The notes beneath the pieces are model-generated. The model did not search any database, was not told where the DNA came from, and saw only the letters and a list, made by a program, of their open reading frames with translations. From Deuterostichococcus epilithicus (Eukaryota > Chlorophyta > Trebouxiophyceae > Prasiolales > Stichococcaceae), in assembly GCA_033439295.1 (NCBI GenBank), contig JAVTLE010000004.1:1860012-1924011 (forward strand): a stretch of 64,000 nt of DNA, given 5' to 3'. Made by a program: the position numbers and the translations under genes. Below are positions 10,593 through 21,962 of this stretch, piece after piece. Numbering within the stretch: the first letter of the stretch is position 1; each line of letters opens with the position of its first letter.

Positions 10593-12752
10593 TCATCCCC
10601 GGATAACCTCTGCTGCGGCGACCGCCGGCTGCGAAAGGCCGCTGCTGTTGCTGGTGCCGGCGCCCCCATCGCTGCCGCCGTTGCCGCCGCCCTGCATCTT
10701 TGCCGTGAGCCAGTAGCGCACGGCGCGCAGCAGCAGGCCCGGTGAAAACATGGCCTCCGGCCCGCTGACCATGTGAAACACCTGCACGGAACGATCGAAG
10801 GTTTTGGGCGATGGCCCCTGCTACCTTTCGAAGATCCCAGAGTGCGTGCTGTGGTGCACAATTGCTCCTCGAATCTCGAAGCTGGGTACTTCAGGGACAG
10901 GCTCGACGCCGCAAACCACCTTCCAGTAGGGCCAGCAGCACCACCACATCGTCGGGCGACATCCTGAGTATCTTGGGGCTCTTCTTAAATGCATGTCTCG
11001 GATTATTCATTACTGAAGCGGAAGACCCAGCTCCCAGCAGGCCAGCAGCAGCACTGGGTCGTCTGCCGACACTTCTTGAGGTGCTGGTAGTAGGCTTCCA
11101 ACAGAAGCATCAGCAGTCCAAACGTTTGCAACCCGAGACCCACCTTCCAGAACGTCAGCAGCACCACCGGGTCGTCCGCCGCCACCTCTTTCAGGTACTG
11201 GAAATAGCCTTCCACAAGCTTCTTGGGCAGCGGCACCGCGACGTCTGCCTTGGGCGCGCCGCCCGCCATCCGCCGCAGGTCCTCGCCTGCATCAAAGCTT
11301 CAAGGGCTCATTGTCCAGGCTGAAGGGCTACCACCCTCCTCTCATGCCGCTGGTCGTCGGCCAAAGCATCAGAGAGGGCGAGCCTGTACCAACCAGGCAA
11401 GTGCCAGCTGTATCTGATCACCCAGCACGCTTGTGGCCTACTGCCATCTTGTCGCCTCAGGATTGACAATGACTTCAAATAGTCATGGTGGAGTGGTATG
11501 TAGGTGAATGGGGTATTAGTGAGGCTGCACCGCATGTCTTCACTTCAACATACGTGCGTGCCTGTGGCCAGCGTCCAGGGGAAGTCGAGCACCGCGGGCA
11601 GCTGGCGATGGAACTCGCGCGGCAGGCCACCCAACGCCCGCCGCCGCTGCACGACGCCGCTGCCGGCGGGCTTCAGCCGCTTGCGCAGCGTGTCGCGCAG
11701 CTGCATCGCCTGCAGGATGCCCACGGTCATGCCCTGCGATGCCAGAAGGGAGGTCGTCACTCGGGTCTGTCGGCCGACAAGTCACCAGAGCTTACAACAT
11801 CTTTGTCGCGATGTTAGGAGCCCCTGCGGCGCATGCCCATGTATCAGAGCCTCAGGGCGCCACACCAAAGCAGTACCGGCATGACTTGCCTGGCTTCAAC
11901 GTTGGTGCCGCTGCGCACCGATACAGCTTGCAAATGCATCGGCGGCTGCCATGCTAGACCAATCTCGCCATCTGGAGATGCAGGAAATGTGCGCCCAGCG
12001 GCTGCCCAAATTGTGAGCCACTGCGGCTCACCTGACCGTAGACGGGGTTGAAGGCGGCCACGGCATCGCCAATGGCGCACAGGCCGTCTGGCAGCTCGAC
12101 CTGCAGTACACAACAGTCCGCCTCATGAGGTGTCACTGCCATCACACAACGCCCCACGGTCAGGCATGTTCCAATGCAGCCACGTTTCAATGCAGCCAAA
12201 TTTGACGTGAGCACCGCGTCAGCCTGAGCAGGGCTGGACACGGTTTGAACTCAGCTCACGAAGTCAATGGAAACAAGGAGGCACCTCTTCGTACTTGCGC
12301 CTGAAGTTGTCCGTTCGCAGGTCTGCGCCGGCAAGGCAAGGCTCCGTCAATACTATTCGACAGCGAGGGGGATGTCACGGTGGGTGTGCAGGCTGCAATG
12401 TGCTGGCGCCTGTGACCGAAGCTCCAGGCGAGTCCGGCCTGCTGCGCCACGGTGAGGTTCGACTGCGCCAGGGACCAGTGTCGCACAGCCAGGGGCTGTA
12501 GGGCTGCCCTGCCACAGCGCGTTGGCTGCGCCGGGCGAGGGCCTCCTGGCCAGGGAAGCAAGCGGCCGGTGGGGCAGGGGCGCACAGCGCATGACGGGCG
12601 TCAGCGGCGTGGCGTCCCTGAGCTTGTTGTACACGTCCGGCGTCGGCAATGACTCCGCAAAGGCCAGCAGGCCAGCGTGGTCCGCCGGCGGGTGGTCGCC
12701 ATTGTAGCCGGTCATAATGACCTGCAGCAGAGAATGGACGTGTGTGACTTCG

Positions 12753-12789
<37 letters not shown>

Positions 12790-14763
12790 TGCGAGCTGAC
12801 GGCATGCCGGTAACACAAGACCCGGCACGGGCAGCTAAAGCTTGCAGGCCACGACCTTGGCTGCCGTCATGTGGTACAGCAAGCGCGTGCGTGCGCCCTG
12901 TCGGGATCCTCCCAAGACGATAGCATCAGGCAGGTGAGCTGTAGCGTGAGGAGGAACGGCTACGGGGTGCGGCAAGGATGCACAATCCTGCATCTGCTGC
13001 GATTCTGTCTCGTCACAGGCAACAGGCAGAAGAACGAACAGTACAAAGGCACCTGGTACTTGCCGCCCTCGACGGGCCACAGCACTGCGCCCCGGTTGTT
13101 CGGCGGGTTGGCATTCGTCACATATGCTTTGGACCCCTGCCGCAGGCATCCCCAGTCGCAACATACTCAATCCACTCGTGCAGCGATCCAAATACTGATT
13201 GAACTCTTGGATACTCACCCAATCTGTGCATTTCTGCCCCACTGGAACGGGTGCGGGACTTTGGCAGCATCGCGCGCCAAGCTCACAAGGAAAATCAAGC
13301 TTCACTTTGTTTTTTTGAAGCAAATGCTTGACGACATGCACAAAGCACAGACGTCCACGTCATCCTGTCGAAGTGAGCTGATGCGCGGCCCCACAGGACT
13401 GCCCACACAATGCGCAGAGGCTGTGATTAGGTCTAGCTTTCGGCGCTGCACGTCTGGACAGCAATGGGTGCGGCGGCGGCGCTGAGCCCACCGTGAAAAT
13501 GGTATAAAAACAATAACATATATTAGCTCACCGTCCCCCAGTCGGGGATGTCGTAGACGCAGGTTCCGTAGCCCAGGTTGGCGGACACGGACACCTCCGG
13601 CGGCTTGTCAAAACCCGCCGCCGCCAGCCATGCGGGTGTGACGGAGGCGCGCCCTGAGGCGTCCACCACCAGGTCCGCGGCCAACTGCCGCCCGTCCGCC
13701 AGCCGCACGCCTGCCGCAAGGCAAAGGTTTTCGCAGCTCTCAACTGCATGGACGTCAACACAGATTGCAAGCGAGCCGACATGGAATTGTGCATTCCTGT
13801 GTTGGGCCGCTGCTGCTATGCGTGGGGCCCGACGCCGGGCGTGCCAGGAGGCTCCCAGCAGCAGGAAGCCAACCCTGTACCCTTTGTAAGGATCCCTAGT
13901 GTACAGCGGCCCAGGTGCACCGGTCGCGACACAAGAGGAGCTCGTCACGAGGGGTTCCGAGGCAGGCCCTGAGCCCGCACCTGTGACTGCAGCGCCGTCC
14001 GCGCTGAAGGCGAGGCCTGCGGCGCGGCCACCGGCCAGCAGCGTGAGGTTTTCGTTGGCGCTCACCACCTCGCGCCGGACGGTCGCCTCGTACAGGCTGC
14101 GCGTCGCGGACACGCCGGCAGCTTGACAGGTGCCGTTGGGGCCGGGCACAGAGGCGCCTTGCCTGTACTTGCCGACATTGTACACTGTGGCGTCTTCAAT
14201 CCAGTTGACGGGGACGGCGCCGGCGTCGGCGAGGCGCTGCTCGAAGCCGCCGCCAAAGAGCTCGTTCATGACGCACACCCCACGCTTGAGCAGCAGGTGC
14301 GGCTGCGAGAACTGCGGCACGCCTGGTCTGTTGCGGCCCGTGAGCTGCGGGCGCATGAAACGGCATGTCAGTGCAACCTTGCGAGAGAGCCGTGAGCTGT
14401 CCGCAGCGGCGCCCACAGCACAGGCGAGCGGACATCACGACGCAGGCAGCAATCCGCAAAGCGGCGTTGACCGGTAGCTGGTAGCTGCAGCGGGATGGCG
14501 GCGATGAAATAATGAGCTAACCTTGCCTTGCCTAATGCATGGCCACATCCGCGCCGAATTGTGCATGTCTGCAATGCGCAGTACAGCCCTGCCGAGGACC
14601 GCACTCACATGTGCAAGATCGTCTGTAGCCGCCGCGGGATCTGCCGGCGCGGCGCTGATGTCATCCCGCTCCACCAGCGTGACCTCATCAAACAGCTCCG
14701 CCAGGCAGTGCGCCGTGGTGAGGCCCGCGAGACCAGCGCCGATAACAACCGCCCGTAGCGGGG
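10593..14763 (-). CDS. FAD-dependent oxidoreductase (monooxygenase/halogenase-like fold), start unresolved
   Basis: Exons in order: 14609-14763, 13981-14344, 13532-13710, 13053-13136, 12586-12721, 12285-12322, 12032-12100, 11562-11733, 11144-11286 and 10593-10781 (TGA). All phases close, giving about 510 aa without the first exon. Residues VVIGAGLAGLTTAHCLAE form the dinucleotide-binding GxGxxG motif. LVVDASGR is the second FAD motif. LPDGLCAIGDAVAAFNPVYGQ is the conserved GD motif of group A flavin monooxygenases. The layout matches the large family of bacterial and algal FAD-dependent oxidoreductases related to geranylgeranyl reductase and halogenases; substrate is unknown. The acceptor at 14763 shows at least one more upstream coding exon, not identified. 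The intron after 11562 begins with GC, and the intron 10782-11143 holds two decayed copies of exon 11144-11286. Confidence 0.85.
10910..10963 (-). repeat. decayed exon copy 3 in FAD oxidoreductase intron
   Basis: On the minus strand this repeats the end of exon 11144-11286. GACGAT followed by GTGGTGGTGCTGCTG and later CTGGAAGGTGG aligns with GACGACCCGGTGGTGCTGCTG and CTGGAAGGTGG of the exon, with a one-base insertion. It keeps an AG|GTGG donor-like end. Confidence 0.7.
11020..11102 (-). repeat. decayed exon copy 2 in FAD oxidoreductase intron
   Basis: About 80 nt on the minus strand aligns with exon 11144-11286 and its donor: LLEAYYQHLKK against LVEGYFQYLKE, then a one-base deletion, then GCAGACGACCCAGTGCTGCTG against GCGGACGACCCGGTGGTGCTG. 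The donor GTGGGT has become CTGGGT, so it cannot be spliced as the exon is. Confidence 0.85.
12754..12789. repeat. (GGCT)9 tetranucleotide microsatellite
   Basis: Nine perfect GGCT units lie inside the intron 12722-13052 of the FAD oxidoreductase gene. Confidence 0.95.
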
Positions 14764-15655
14764 CTGCACGTCACAGGGCGCCATAAGTCTGCAGCTGAGT
14801 GCGGTGCCCATATTTCATACATTGAATGTCTCAACACCCGCCCTGCGCATGCCACAACTCATGTTTGACGCAGGTCATCCAGCGCTGAAGCGCCCAGCCA
14901 CTCGGCCCCCTACGGCACCTTGTGGTGCCAGCCGGCCTGATTGGTGCATGCGGGGTATCCTTGCTGCATGTGTTTCAATTAGATTCGCCCGGCACAGCTG
15001 GTGGAGACGCTCCTGCTGCACCAGTGCTTCTTGGACTGGACAGCGTGAATGCGGCGCCAGCTACCAGTGAGCAGGTCCCAAGTTCTCCTGCTCTTCACCT
15101 GCCACTGCAGTAGCAACCACGCCACTGCAGCAGGAGGCTGTACGATGGCGGCTGCGTACCTTCACTGTCTGCAGGCTTGCTCTCGATCGACGTGGCCTGA
15201 CCACTCTCTCGGACGGCTTGAACTGCGGCCGCAGGCCGTGGTCGAAGCGCTGCGGGCGAGCACGTCCGCTCAGAATGCCTGCCAGTCGTCGCTGATGTCA
15301 AGAGGCTGCCTGCGCACCGGTGGCGTCGCCCGTGCTGAGAAAGGCGGTGTGATGAGCGGCCCGTGGCCGCAGCCGCCGAGGATGCGGCACTCCCCAGGCG
15401 GTCATAGACGCCACCTTGCATGATTAACAGCGTCTGACAAGTTCACAAATAGTCTACGCTGCGCAGCGACTTGCTGCACCTTGACGTGCAAATATCTGTA
15501 CCGGCAGATGTGACGTGGTTTTAGGCCACTCGCCCATATCCGCCAGGGTTTACAGTAACCTAGCTTCGCAATTCCGCAACTGCTGTTAAGCGCTTGCAAC
15601 ACGCCAGCGCTGTAACGCACCGGCCGTTGCCCCCGCTGCTGCACACGTGATTGCG
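14764..15655. other. 5' region of FAD oxidoreductase gene, 3' flank of GT2 gene
   Basis: About 890 bp. It should contain the missing first exon and the promoter of the FAD oxidoreductase gene. The best candidate start is an alanine/serine-rich minus-strand frame beginning at 15421, which could be a transit peptide, but its splice phase does not fit the next exon. Nothing else was recognised. Confidence 0.4.
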
Positions 15656-18600
15656 CTATGATTCCACGCTGTGAGCCGGCGGCAATGCCCGAGCCGCCAC
15701 GCCACCTTGGGGCGTGTCGTCTGCGGCAGGCTGCAGCGCCGGCAACCCGCCACCAGGGCCAGCTTGCGCGCCCTCTGCTGCCGATGGAGCTGGGCCCGGC
15801 ACAGACGCTGATTCTGATGCCGCGACAGCAGCCGGCCCAGGAGCCTGTACCGCTACTATGCCTGCGTCTCTACCAGCTGCTGCCGGCACAGGCGCTGCTG
15901 CTCCCGGGGTGTCCGTGGCCGTTGCTGACGCCTCCGGGGATTCTGCTGGGAGCGGATCCACGACGTTGTCTGCGATGTCGCCGGCCGGCGCGCCTACTGA
16001 GGGCGATGCGGCTGGTGCTGCCTCGGCCGCCTCCGGCCGTCCCTTGCCCTCCGCCTGCAACCCGGAGAGACCAGCCAGTCACATAACCACATGCTATCAT
16101 CGATCTCCATGTGGCTGCACGGCACAGCGCACGGAGGCGTTGAGCTAGGTGTCCATGTCGTCGGTGCCGGGCTGCTCATGAAACATCGCGCAGCACCCTG
16201 GGAACCGCACGCCCTGCCATCAACGGGTGACCCGCATGTGCAACGCTCCGAAGGTGCCTCAGCAGGCGCTGCTCACCTTGTTGCCGGGGTCCGTGATCGG
16301 TGCCGGGATCTGCCACAACTCCCTGTCGTTGCCTAGCTGGTAGGGTATTGTGCTGGACTTGTAGTGGTAGACGAACGCGCCGGTGTGCAGGCAGACACGC
16401 GCGCGCCGCTTCTCAGGCCCCTCCTGCGACCGCCAGTAGAGGTCCTTCTCCTGGCGGATGTTCCGATTGTTCGGATCGAACAAGTTGTCGGCGTCGAAGG
16501 CCCACTTGGAGATGCTGCGCCGGACGCCAAAGAAAAACCCTGCGCGTACACAACATGATTGTTGTGAAGACATGCGTATTTCCTTCCCTGCACGCGCAGA
16601 GGCACGACCGAAACTGCCTTGTCTCTTGCTCCCGCGATCCCCAACGGCAATGTTCTACACAGCCATGCATGTGTCCTATCTGGGGTGCGGCCCCGGGGGC
16701 AGGACTGCTCCAAGTCAAGGGGGCGCCCATGCATGTGAGGGCGCGACAGTGCGATGAACCCAACCCAGATTTCGCTCGCCAAGGTGCCGACCGTTCAGCC
16801 CGCTTCAGCGAGAGACAACAACCTGGTCCGCAGGAGAATGCAAGGCAGGCCGCACCAGAGTACCCTGGCGGGTTGTCCTGCGTGATCGCAGACTCCAGCT
16901 GCACTGCCGACGGCCCCGCGCACCCACCCTGCTCCAGCGCTGTCTGTACGCCGCAGGGAGTCAGAACGAGGGTTTTCAGCTTTCCATCCAGGCCGCAACG
17001 CGCAGGCACCACGCACAGCCCCCGGAGCCCTGGCCCGTTCTGCCAAGATGGCCTGGCCGGTGCAGCAGGGATGCTTGGCAAAGCAAACAGCAGAGCCGAG
17101 CGCCGGCCACCATCGTCGGCAATCGGCCCTAGGGGTTGCGACGCTCAGGGCATCTGTGACCCGAGCGTAGAGGGTCGCCAGAACAGGAGACAGAGTCTAT
17201 GGCCAAGGCATCACAGGAGGCTTCCTGTCAGGGTGCACCTGCACGCGTCGGTAGTTGAGCGGGTTGTTGACGAACGCCGCGGCAGCGCCGTGCAGCGACA
17301 GCAGCTTCTCCAGCCCTTCTGCGTCGCCCCAGAAGCCCTTGCCGTGAACCGTGGACAATGGGGACACCAGGTCGCAGTTGCCGCCTGCGATGAAGGCCGG
17401 CCGTTTGGGGTTCAAGTCTGCTCAGCGCAACAGGGGCGACAGCACCAGCGGGCACACGCAGGCCATGGACTGCGCCCGAACTTATGAGCGTGCTTCGATC
17501 AGCCAATGCAGCTGCTGTTCTGAGCGTTGTGCTGTCATCACTGTTGTGCCAATTCGTGCTGACCCTGAAACCCTCAGAAGAGGGATTGTGGGGACCACAA
17601 GCGCAGGCCCCACCTTTCGGCATGGTGGCCGCTGCCAGCATGTCAAACACGCCATCCGGCACCAGCACATCGTTGTTGACAATGAACAGCGTCTCGTGGC
17701 TGCTGTTGAGCCAGGCTCGGTACGCCTGCGGGTTGAGGAAAGGCAACGGTAAATGCGTGGAGGAAAGGCCACAGAGTGAACAGCATCTCGTGGCTGCATA
17801 TTGAATCTGTCGTAAGTTTCCTGCATGGAGATAAGCCCCGCTGGAAAGGAAGGGGCATGAGCCGTGGGCCGGCGCAGCGGCGACGACTCTGGCATGACAT
17901 TTGGTCTCAGATGCAGAGGCGCAGTCGCAGCATCCTTTGACTTTGCTGAATCCGCCCAAATCCAGGCCTCAGGAGTTCCGGGGGCGGCATGTTCAGGCGT
18001 GACGCACCCCACCTGTCGCCCCAGGCACATCACAATGCTGGAGACCACCTACCATGTTCCAGTTATGGGTGACACCAAGGCGCCCCGGCGCCTTCAGCAC
18101 ATGCAGCCCCAGCTCCGTCAGCTGCTCCGGCGTGCCGTCGTCGCTCAGCTCGTCCACCACCTGCTCGTCGCAACAGTCATGGGTTGTTCATGTTGAACTG
18201 CGTCCCAGCAAGTCTGCCAACACTTCTGGCGAATGACTGATGCCATATCCACACCATGATTATGGGACCCCCCCCCCAAATAAAAGGACTCTCGCCTGGT
18301 GCAAGAGGCAAAGCGCTCACCAGCAGCTCGATGTTGTCGCTGTTGCCCGCCAGGGAGTGCAGAAGCAGCTCGGTCTTGGCCCAGACGTTGGCCGTCGGCA
18401 CCGCCACCAGCGCCGAGCGCCGCTTCCTGCCGTGCGTCCCAACACCGCCGCCGCGTGTCTTGCCGCTACTGCCTTTGCCGGCGCCCTTCTTGCCTGCATT
18501 TGCCGTTTTGCCGCCTTCCAAGCCTTTGCTGCTCCCGCCGGCGCCGCCGCCCCTGCCGCCCGCATCGCCGCCGTCCTTCTGCTGCCGGTGCCGCCTGCGT

Positions 18601-19590
18601 CGCCAGCTGCTCCGCTTCGCCAGGGCGGCATTTGGCAGCTGCCCCTGCAGCCAGCCGTGCTCCGCGTCCGCCTCCGCCATGCCCTGGATCAGTTTGCGCA
18701 CCTGCCAGGCAGACCTTGCTGGTCTGAGTCCATTGGCACCGACAAGACGACAAGGCACGCTGGGGTGCAGCAAATTCGGCCTCTGTGACTGCCGAGGTGC
18801 CAGCTGCCACAGGCCATCAGCCCGGAGGCTCTGCGGCGCCACCCAAGCGGCGTGACAGCAGCCTGATTGCAGTGTGATGACATGCTGCACACCAAATGTT
18901 GCTGAGCGTCTCTAACATGTGCATGCAGCCTTGCCTCTTCGTAAGATTCGCTGAGCGCCGGCTGGGGCGCCAAGTCACGAGACGAAGATAGACACCTTGT
19001 GTTGGGAGCAGCCGGGCGGGCAACAGCATCTGGTGATGAAGTGTTGAGATTGTGCAGCACTCACCGGCCCTTTGCAGGCGGGCCAGCCAACGGGCGCTGG
19101 CGCAGGCGCCGGCGTGGGAGCCACGGTGGGTGGCGGGGCCTGCGGCGGCTTGGGCGCCGCTGTTGCTGCTGTGGCGGCATGCGGCGGAGGCGGCGGCCTG
19201 TGCGGGGGCTCGGGCGGCTGCGCCCATGGCGCCTGAGGCACAGCTGCCACAAAGCTGGACTGCAGGCAGGCGAAGCACCCATGGCGGCGAGCGTGTGGCA
19301 GCCAGACAGACTACACAGGCACAAGCGCATGGGAACACGCAGCAAGGCAGCAGCGGTGCAGAGCTGCTGCCGTTCATCACGCCATGCTCGACCATTGCCT
19401 CCCAGTTGCTGACAAGGTGGGACCGACTCTGCAACGTTGCAGCTGCCCGGAACCTGCGATGCGTGCAGTGCATACCGCTCACCTCGCGCTCCACAAGGCG
19501 CAGGACGCCATGTGACATCCCAGTTGTGAGGACCACTGCTGTTGCCGTCAGCGCCAGCGCAAGCCTGCCTCGCCTCATGCACGGCGACAT
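15656..19590 (-). CDS. GT2-like glycosyltransferase, type II membrane protein
   Basis: Exon 1 (19483-19590) encodes a short basic start and one hydrophobic anchor (LALALTATAVVLTTG). Exon 2 (19065-19232) is a Pro/Ala/Thr stem. Exon 3 (18321-18701) has a Lys/Gly-rich linker, then SALVAVPTANVWAKTELLLHSL. Exon 4 (18053-18160) reads VVDELSDDGTPEQL and LGVTHNWNM. Exon 5 (17614-17725) gives TLFIVNNDVLVPDGVFDML, and exon 6 (17239-17417) FIAGGNCDLVSP and GFWGDAEGLEKL. Exon 7 (16276-16539) gives ADNLFDPNNRN and exon 8 (15656-16054) a disordered Ala/Pro tail ending in TAG. The DDG and NND signatures and domain order fit GT-A family 2 enzymes; NND stands where DxD binds metal. Golgi localisation is inferred from the anchor and stem. 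The exon 6 to 7 junction is out of phase as drawn, so a small exon between 16540 and 17238 is probably missed. Donor and acceptor sugars are unknown. Confidence 0.78.
17774..17826 (-). repeat. decayed copy of the GT2 exon 5 start
   Basis: Just upstream (5') of exon 17614-17725, in the intron, lies a diverged copy with its own CAG acceptor. In one frame it reads TYDRFNMQPRDAVHS against AYRAWLNSSHETLFI of the exon; the nucleotides CAGCCACGAGA and GCTGTTCA are shared. Confidence 0.75.
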
Positions 19591-20453
19591 TGCTGGAGGC
19601 TGCCTGCTGCTCTGTTTGGCACCTTCGGCTGTCGCCAGTGCCGGGCAAGTATGCGGCGGTGTGCCGCCGGTGCAGCGGTGACGGCAGTTGCTGCTGCGTC
19701 TACGCTTCACTTCAGTCCTCCGCCCATTTGCTGATCGTAACGTGTCTCATGGCCTGTGGATGGCCCCCGCAGCTGTCTGCTTGCATTTAGTAGTCGCTGC
19801 ACCTCTGCCAGCCAGCCAGCACTGGCCAGGCGGTGCATCTGGCTGTAGCTTGTATGATTGTAATCGGTGCCCGCAGCCGCAGAAGACTTGCAAGAAGCTT
19901 GGGAGATCAGCGATTTGCACTCGGCTGCTTGGCAAGCTTGGAATGCAGCGGCGACAGCGACGACGACGACGACGACGATCTCGGTGTAATCGGCCGTCTG
20001 ATTGGCTGAGCAAGCGCCGCTGCTCTGGCCGTGCAAGTTGCAGATATTCCTCCTCAGACGTGCATGAATGGACTAATCAACGATTGATGACTCTTTGCAT
20101 CGCAATCGATGACATGGATAGGTTGTAGGTTCTGGTTGCAGTACAGTGCACGCACCAGGAAGTGCGGTCAAGGAGTCGCAACAGCTGGTCGGGAACTGAT
20201 TGCAAGTCTTGATTGGTCTTGCAATCAAAGTCGCCGCATTGCCTCGGCCACCGGATATGACCTGGAGCGCTCCGCCTCGTCCTTCGTACAACCTCAAGGC
20301 GGGTGACTCATCGCTAACGCCCCTCCTCCAACATCAGCATCAGCATCCTTTGCTCAGCTAACAGGGCGCCTTGGACGTGTTCCGAACCAACCCAATGATT
20401 CGCTCGCACATCAGAGCCCTGGGCCAGAAGGCGCCAAACATCGACCGGCCCCA
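19591..20453. other. intergenic region between RUS and GT2 genes
   Basis: About 860 bp. It contains the promoter side of the GT2 gene and the 3' flank of the RUS gene. A short (GAC)n-like run lies near 19956-19980. No gene or RNA was recognised. Confidence 0.45.
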
Positions 20454-21912
20454 CTACTCCCAACCCAGCCGGCAGGCGCCAGCGCGGATTGGCAGGTCGC
20501 CAATGCTCCAGCCTGCCGCCTCTGCCTGATGCATGAAGTCCGGGAGCGCCTCCCGCGCCAACGCCGCAGAGGCAGCCAGCTGTTCCAAGGTAGCGTCCTG
20601 AACGCCAGCGTCCTCCAGCTTGGCTGCCTGCCACAGCGCCTGTGACGGTGCATCACAATGCCTTGATGCAAAGCCGGCCTTGATAGTACAGCGAATCAGC
20701 CTTCAGGTAGAGAGGTGGTGTCTGCCCGCTTAGCATGTGGTGCGCTGTAGCCAAGGCATACACAGCCCGGCAGACGCCATGCCAGCACCTCAGGGCTTCT
20801 TGCAAGCGTGTGCTGCCAACATTCTGGCAGCTGGGGCACGGCCTGCGTGTTTACAAAGCGCTGCTGCCTTCGTGGACAATGCTGAGATGCCTGAGGAGGC
20901 TCGCAAGGTTTCAGGATGGTTTGAGGCGGTTTGGGCAGGATGGCAAAGACAATTGCCCGGCGCCCACCTGCAGCGGCGCCGTTTTTGGGGCGCCCTCCCG
21001 AAGCATTGCCCGGCCTGCGCCGCCGTGCCATGTCAGCACATAGCCGTCATCCCTGTATACATCCACCAGCCCTGCCGCCGCGCCGCCCCCGGGCATGCCA
21101 CCACTGCTCGGCAAGAGGGCCGCCAGCGGGCTGCTGCTCCCATGCCTACCGCCGCTGCCGCTGCCTGATCGGCTGCCATCGCTGGTAATGCCGCCGCCGG
21201 GGTCCCTGCTGCTGCCGCCGAAGCTGCCGGCCTGCTGGTCGGCTGACGATGGGGCAAACTGCAGCAGCGCCTCCAGCGCACAGCCGAACGTCACCCGCGG
21301 CGCGATCATGGCTGGCGGCAGCAATATGACGCTGCCCTCCGCTGCGCCCGCCTCCGCCGGCCCTGCAGTTTGAGGCGTCTCGTCTCGCGTCAGCGCCGCC
21401 GGGGCCTTGGCCACACCCTGCTGTGAATGTGCCCACAGACAGTCCATCCCGCACCAGGGTTGCGCCCTGACATGTTGGACAGCAAGCAACCTCGGGCGCA
21501 GTGTGTATCAACGGAACAGCGCCCAGGTCCCGCGACTCACGATTTGCTGCTTCTGCTGCAGAAAATTTCACGTGCCCTTGGGGAGAAGGCACAAGCTCAC
21601 CGACTGTGGCATCACGAGGAGCAGGCCAGTGCAGGAGGAGCATCAAGGAATCAATCGCTGCAACTGGAACGCGCCTGGCATCGGCAAGCCAGTTGCGTGC
21701 GCGGCGACCAGCGTGCAGGCGCGCTTGTGGTTGATGGGCCGCAGGCGCAGGCTGGCGAGGCCGCAGTAGCGGAAGCCGACGTGCGCCGCCTGGCAGCCCG
21801 CCCACACCCAGAGCACGTTCCAAGGGTTGCCGCTGGCCTGCGCCCGGAGGGTCCACACTGAGGTGAGCCGTCACCCCAGCACGAAGGAAGGCTCAGTCCG
21901 AGCGCTGTTGCA

Positions 21913-21962
<50 letters not shown>

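Noticed and set aside
13501-13525. TATAAAA-like promoter motif
   Set aside because: It lies inside an intron of the FAD oxidoreductase gene next to a splice donor and faces no gene start.
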